The notes under the pieces were generated by a model, which did no database searches, had not been told where the DNA came from, and worked only from the letters and a program-made list of their open reading frames with translations. This document shows positions 52,633 to 53,534 of a stretch of 53,534 nucleotides of DNA, piece after piece. This stretch comes from an uncultured Pirellulaceae bacterium. GTDB taxonomy: Bacteria; Planctomycetota; Planctomycetia; Pirellulales; Pirellulaceae. The stretch is from the NCBI GenBank assembly GCA_905480545.1, contig CAJQQR010000169.1, positions 1 to 53,534 on the forward strand, in the 5' to 3' direction. Within the stretch, counting starts at the first letter, position 1, and every line of letters starts with the position of its first letter. A program made the translations under genes and the position numbers.

Positions 52633-53534
52633 ATGAGACTAACTAGAATTTTGCTCACAGTCGCTGCTTTAGGGCTGACAGGAGCGAATGTATTTGGCCA
52701 GACCACCTATGACGGCGATGTAACGCCGGACGTGATTTTTGGATCTGGCAACGCTAACGGTGGCTTTACGATCCAACGATCGGCGGGCGTCGAACTGGCA
52801 CTTCGCGGCAAGCTCCGCTTCAATGCGAGCGGTCTACCGGAAAACACCTTTAACAGCAACAGTGATGGATCCTACAGTTTCTCGACGCGGACAGATCTGG
52901 GGGATAAATCGGAGTGGAGTTTCGAATTCTGTATCAATTCAGACACCTCCGGTACAGATGCAGTACCTGTGGGAAACTTCACGTATGAACTGGGCTTGGA
53001 CAAAGACCCGACGCTCGGCACCAATTTCCTTGCGTTCGATCCGATAATTCAACCCTGGGCTCCTCATTATTTTGGGACCAGCACTACCACGAATGGCGGA
53101 GGAGAAGTAGCTCCATATCAAAATGAAGTTGCTTACGACACACTCCTAGCGGAAAAAACAGTGGTTCAACAGTCTTGGAGATATGACTTCTTCACGGACA
53201 TTGATCCTGCTGAAGTCGGTGTCTACGACATCTACCTGAAGGCATTCGACAATGGCACCGAGATCGCTTCTGTGACGATCCAAATCTACGTTGGTGCTGA
53301 TGACTTCTCGGGGCCGGCTCAGGAAGTAGTCGACGACGCCACTACGGATCTTATCGATTACACGGCGAGTTTGAATCTCAAAAAGGGCATCAACAACGCA
53401 CTCGACTCGAAGTTGGAAAACGCAGTTGATGCCTATGTCGGAGGAGCTCTTGGCTCGAGCACAACTGTAGTCAACAAGCTCAACGGGTACATCAATTCTG
53501 TTAACGCTCAAAGGGGGAAGAAATTGACCAATGA
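52633..53534 (+). CDS. Secreted protein, partial (5' part, runs off the window)
   Basis: The frame stays open from ATG 52633 to the window end (300 codons plus 2 bases). A signal peptide is visible (MRLTRILLTVAALGLTGANVFGQ). The Gly, Ser and Thr-rich mature part (GVELALRGKLRF, then NSNSDGSYSF and a YDIYLKAFDNGTEIASVTI strand pair) resembles extracellular proteins with sorting signals at the C-terminus (PEP-CTERM type). The C-terminus is outside the window, so this cannot be checked. A helical tail (NALDSKLENAVDAYVGG) starts near residue 260. Confidence 0.7.
   Translation, partial: MRLTRILLTVAALGLTGANVFGQTTYDGDVTPDVIFGSGNANGGFTIQRSAGVELALRGKLRFNASGLPENTFNSNSDGSYSFSTRTDLGDKSEWSFEFCINSDTSGTDAVPVGNFTYELGLDKDPTLGTNFLAFDPIIQPWAPHYFGTSTTTNGGGEVAPYQNEVAYDTLLAEKTVVQQSWRYDFFTDIDPAEVGVYDIYLKAFDNGTEIASVTIQIYVGADDFSGPAQEVVDDATTDLIDYTASLNLKKGINNALDSKLENAVDAYVGGALGSSTTVVNKLNGYINSVNAQRGKKLTN

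Noticed and set aside
1-53534. CRISPR arrays, rRNA and tRNA genes
   Set aside because: No regularly spaced direct repeats and no recognisable rRNA or cloverleaf tRNA sequences were found. A covariance-model search would be needed to exclude small RNAs.

Overview
The window looks like a chromosomal segment from a planctomycete (Planctomycetota, probably Pirellulales). The grounds are a DUF1080 secreted protein, PQQ-type beta-propeller and 'arylcarboxylate reductase'-type genes, a dispersed palindrome that reads as 'GLT(P/S)MA' when translated, moderate GC and frequent GTG/TTG starts. No rRNA, tRNA or CRISPR array was seen. The species cannot be fixed from sequence reading alone.

About 1-27.3 kb is a type VI secretion system (T6SS) locus in several transcription units. 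On the minus strand runs tssA-tssB-tssC-hcp-hcp-hcp-tagJ, followed by a strange Ala/Leu/Ser-rich repeat protein. On the plus strand are tssK-tssL, a divergent tssM-like gene, tssE-tssF-tssG, and tssH(clpV)-unknown-PAAR-methyltransferase. A TolC-like lipoprotein and an outer-membrane beta-barrel protein are interspersed. VgrG (TssI) and TssJ are not seen. The TssM-like protein appears to lack a Walker A motif and the large periplasmic part. The likely cargo or accessory genes are the repeat protein (5756-6868) and the 284-aa protein and methyltransferase around PAAR.

About 27.6-40.8 kb is a minus-strand metabolic block. It holds a putative GT-D-like glycosyltransferase, a CPBP membrane protease, a cassette of dicluster ferredoxin, GcvH-like lipoyl protein and HemW-like radical SAM protein, a PQQ propeller, and an acid-reduction set (adenylating enzyme, aldehyde dehydrogenase, iron alcohol dehydrogenase). 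A DUF1080 protein with a clear terminator ends the block.

About 42.4-48.4 kb encodes a nitric-oxide-type signalling system: H-NOX plus a hybrid histidine kinase on the minus strand, converging with a sigma-54 response regulator plus Hpt protein on the plus strand. This fits a phosphorelay from the kinase through Hpt to the transcription factor.

The remaining right-hand part (48.4-53.5 kb) is decayed accessory DNA. It has a GspG-like pseudopilin remnant (a second copy lies at 41.3-41.8 kb), a lone FetB permease, an unknown 160-aa protein, a fused excisionase/integrase pseudogene, and the start of a secreted protein that runs off the window.
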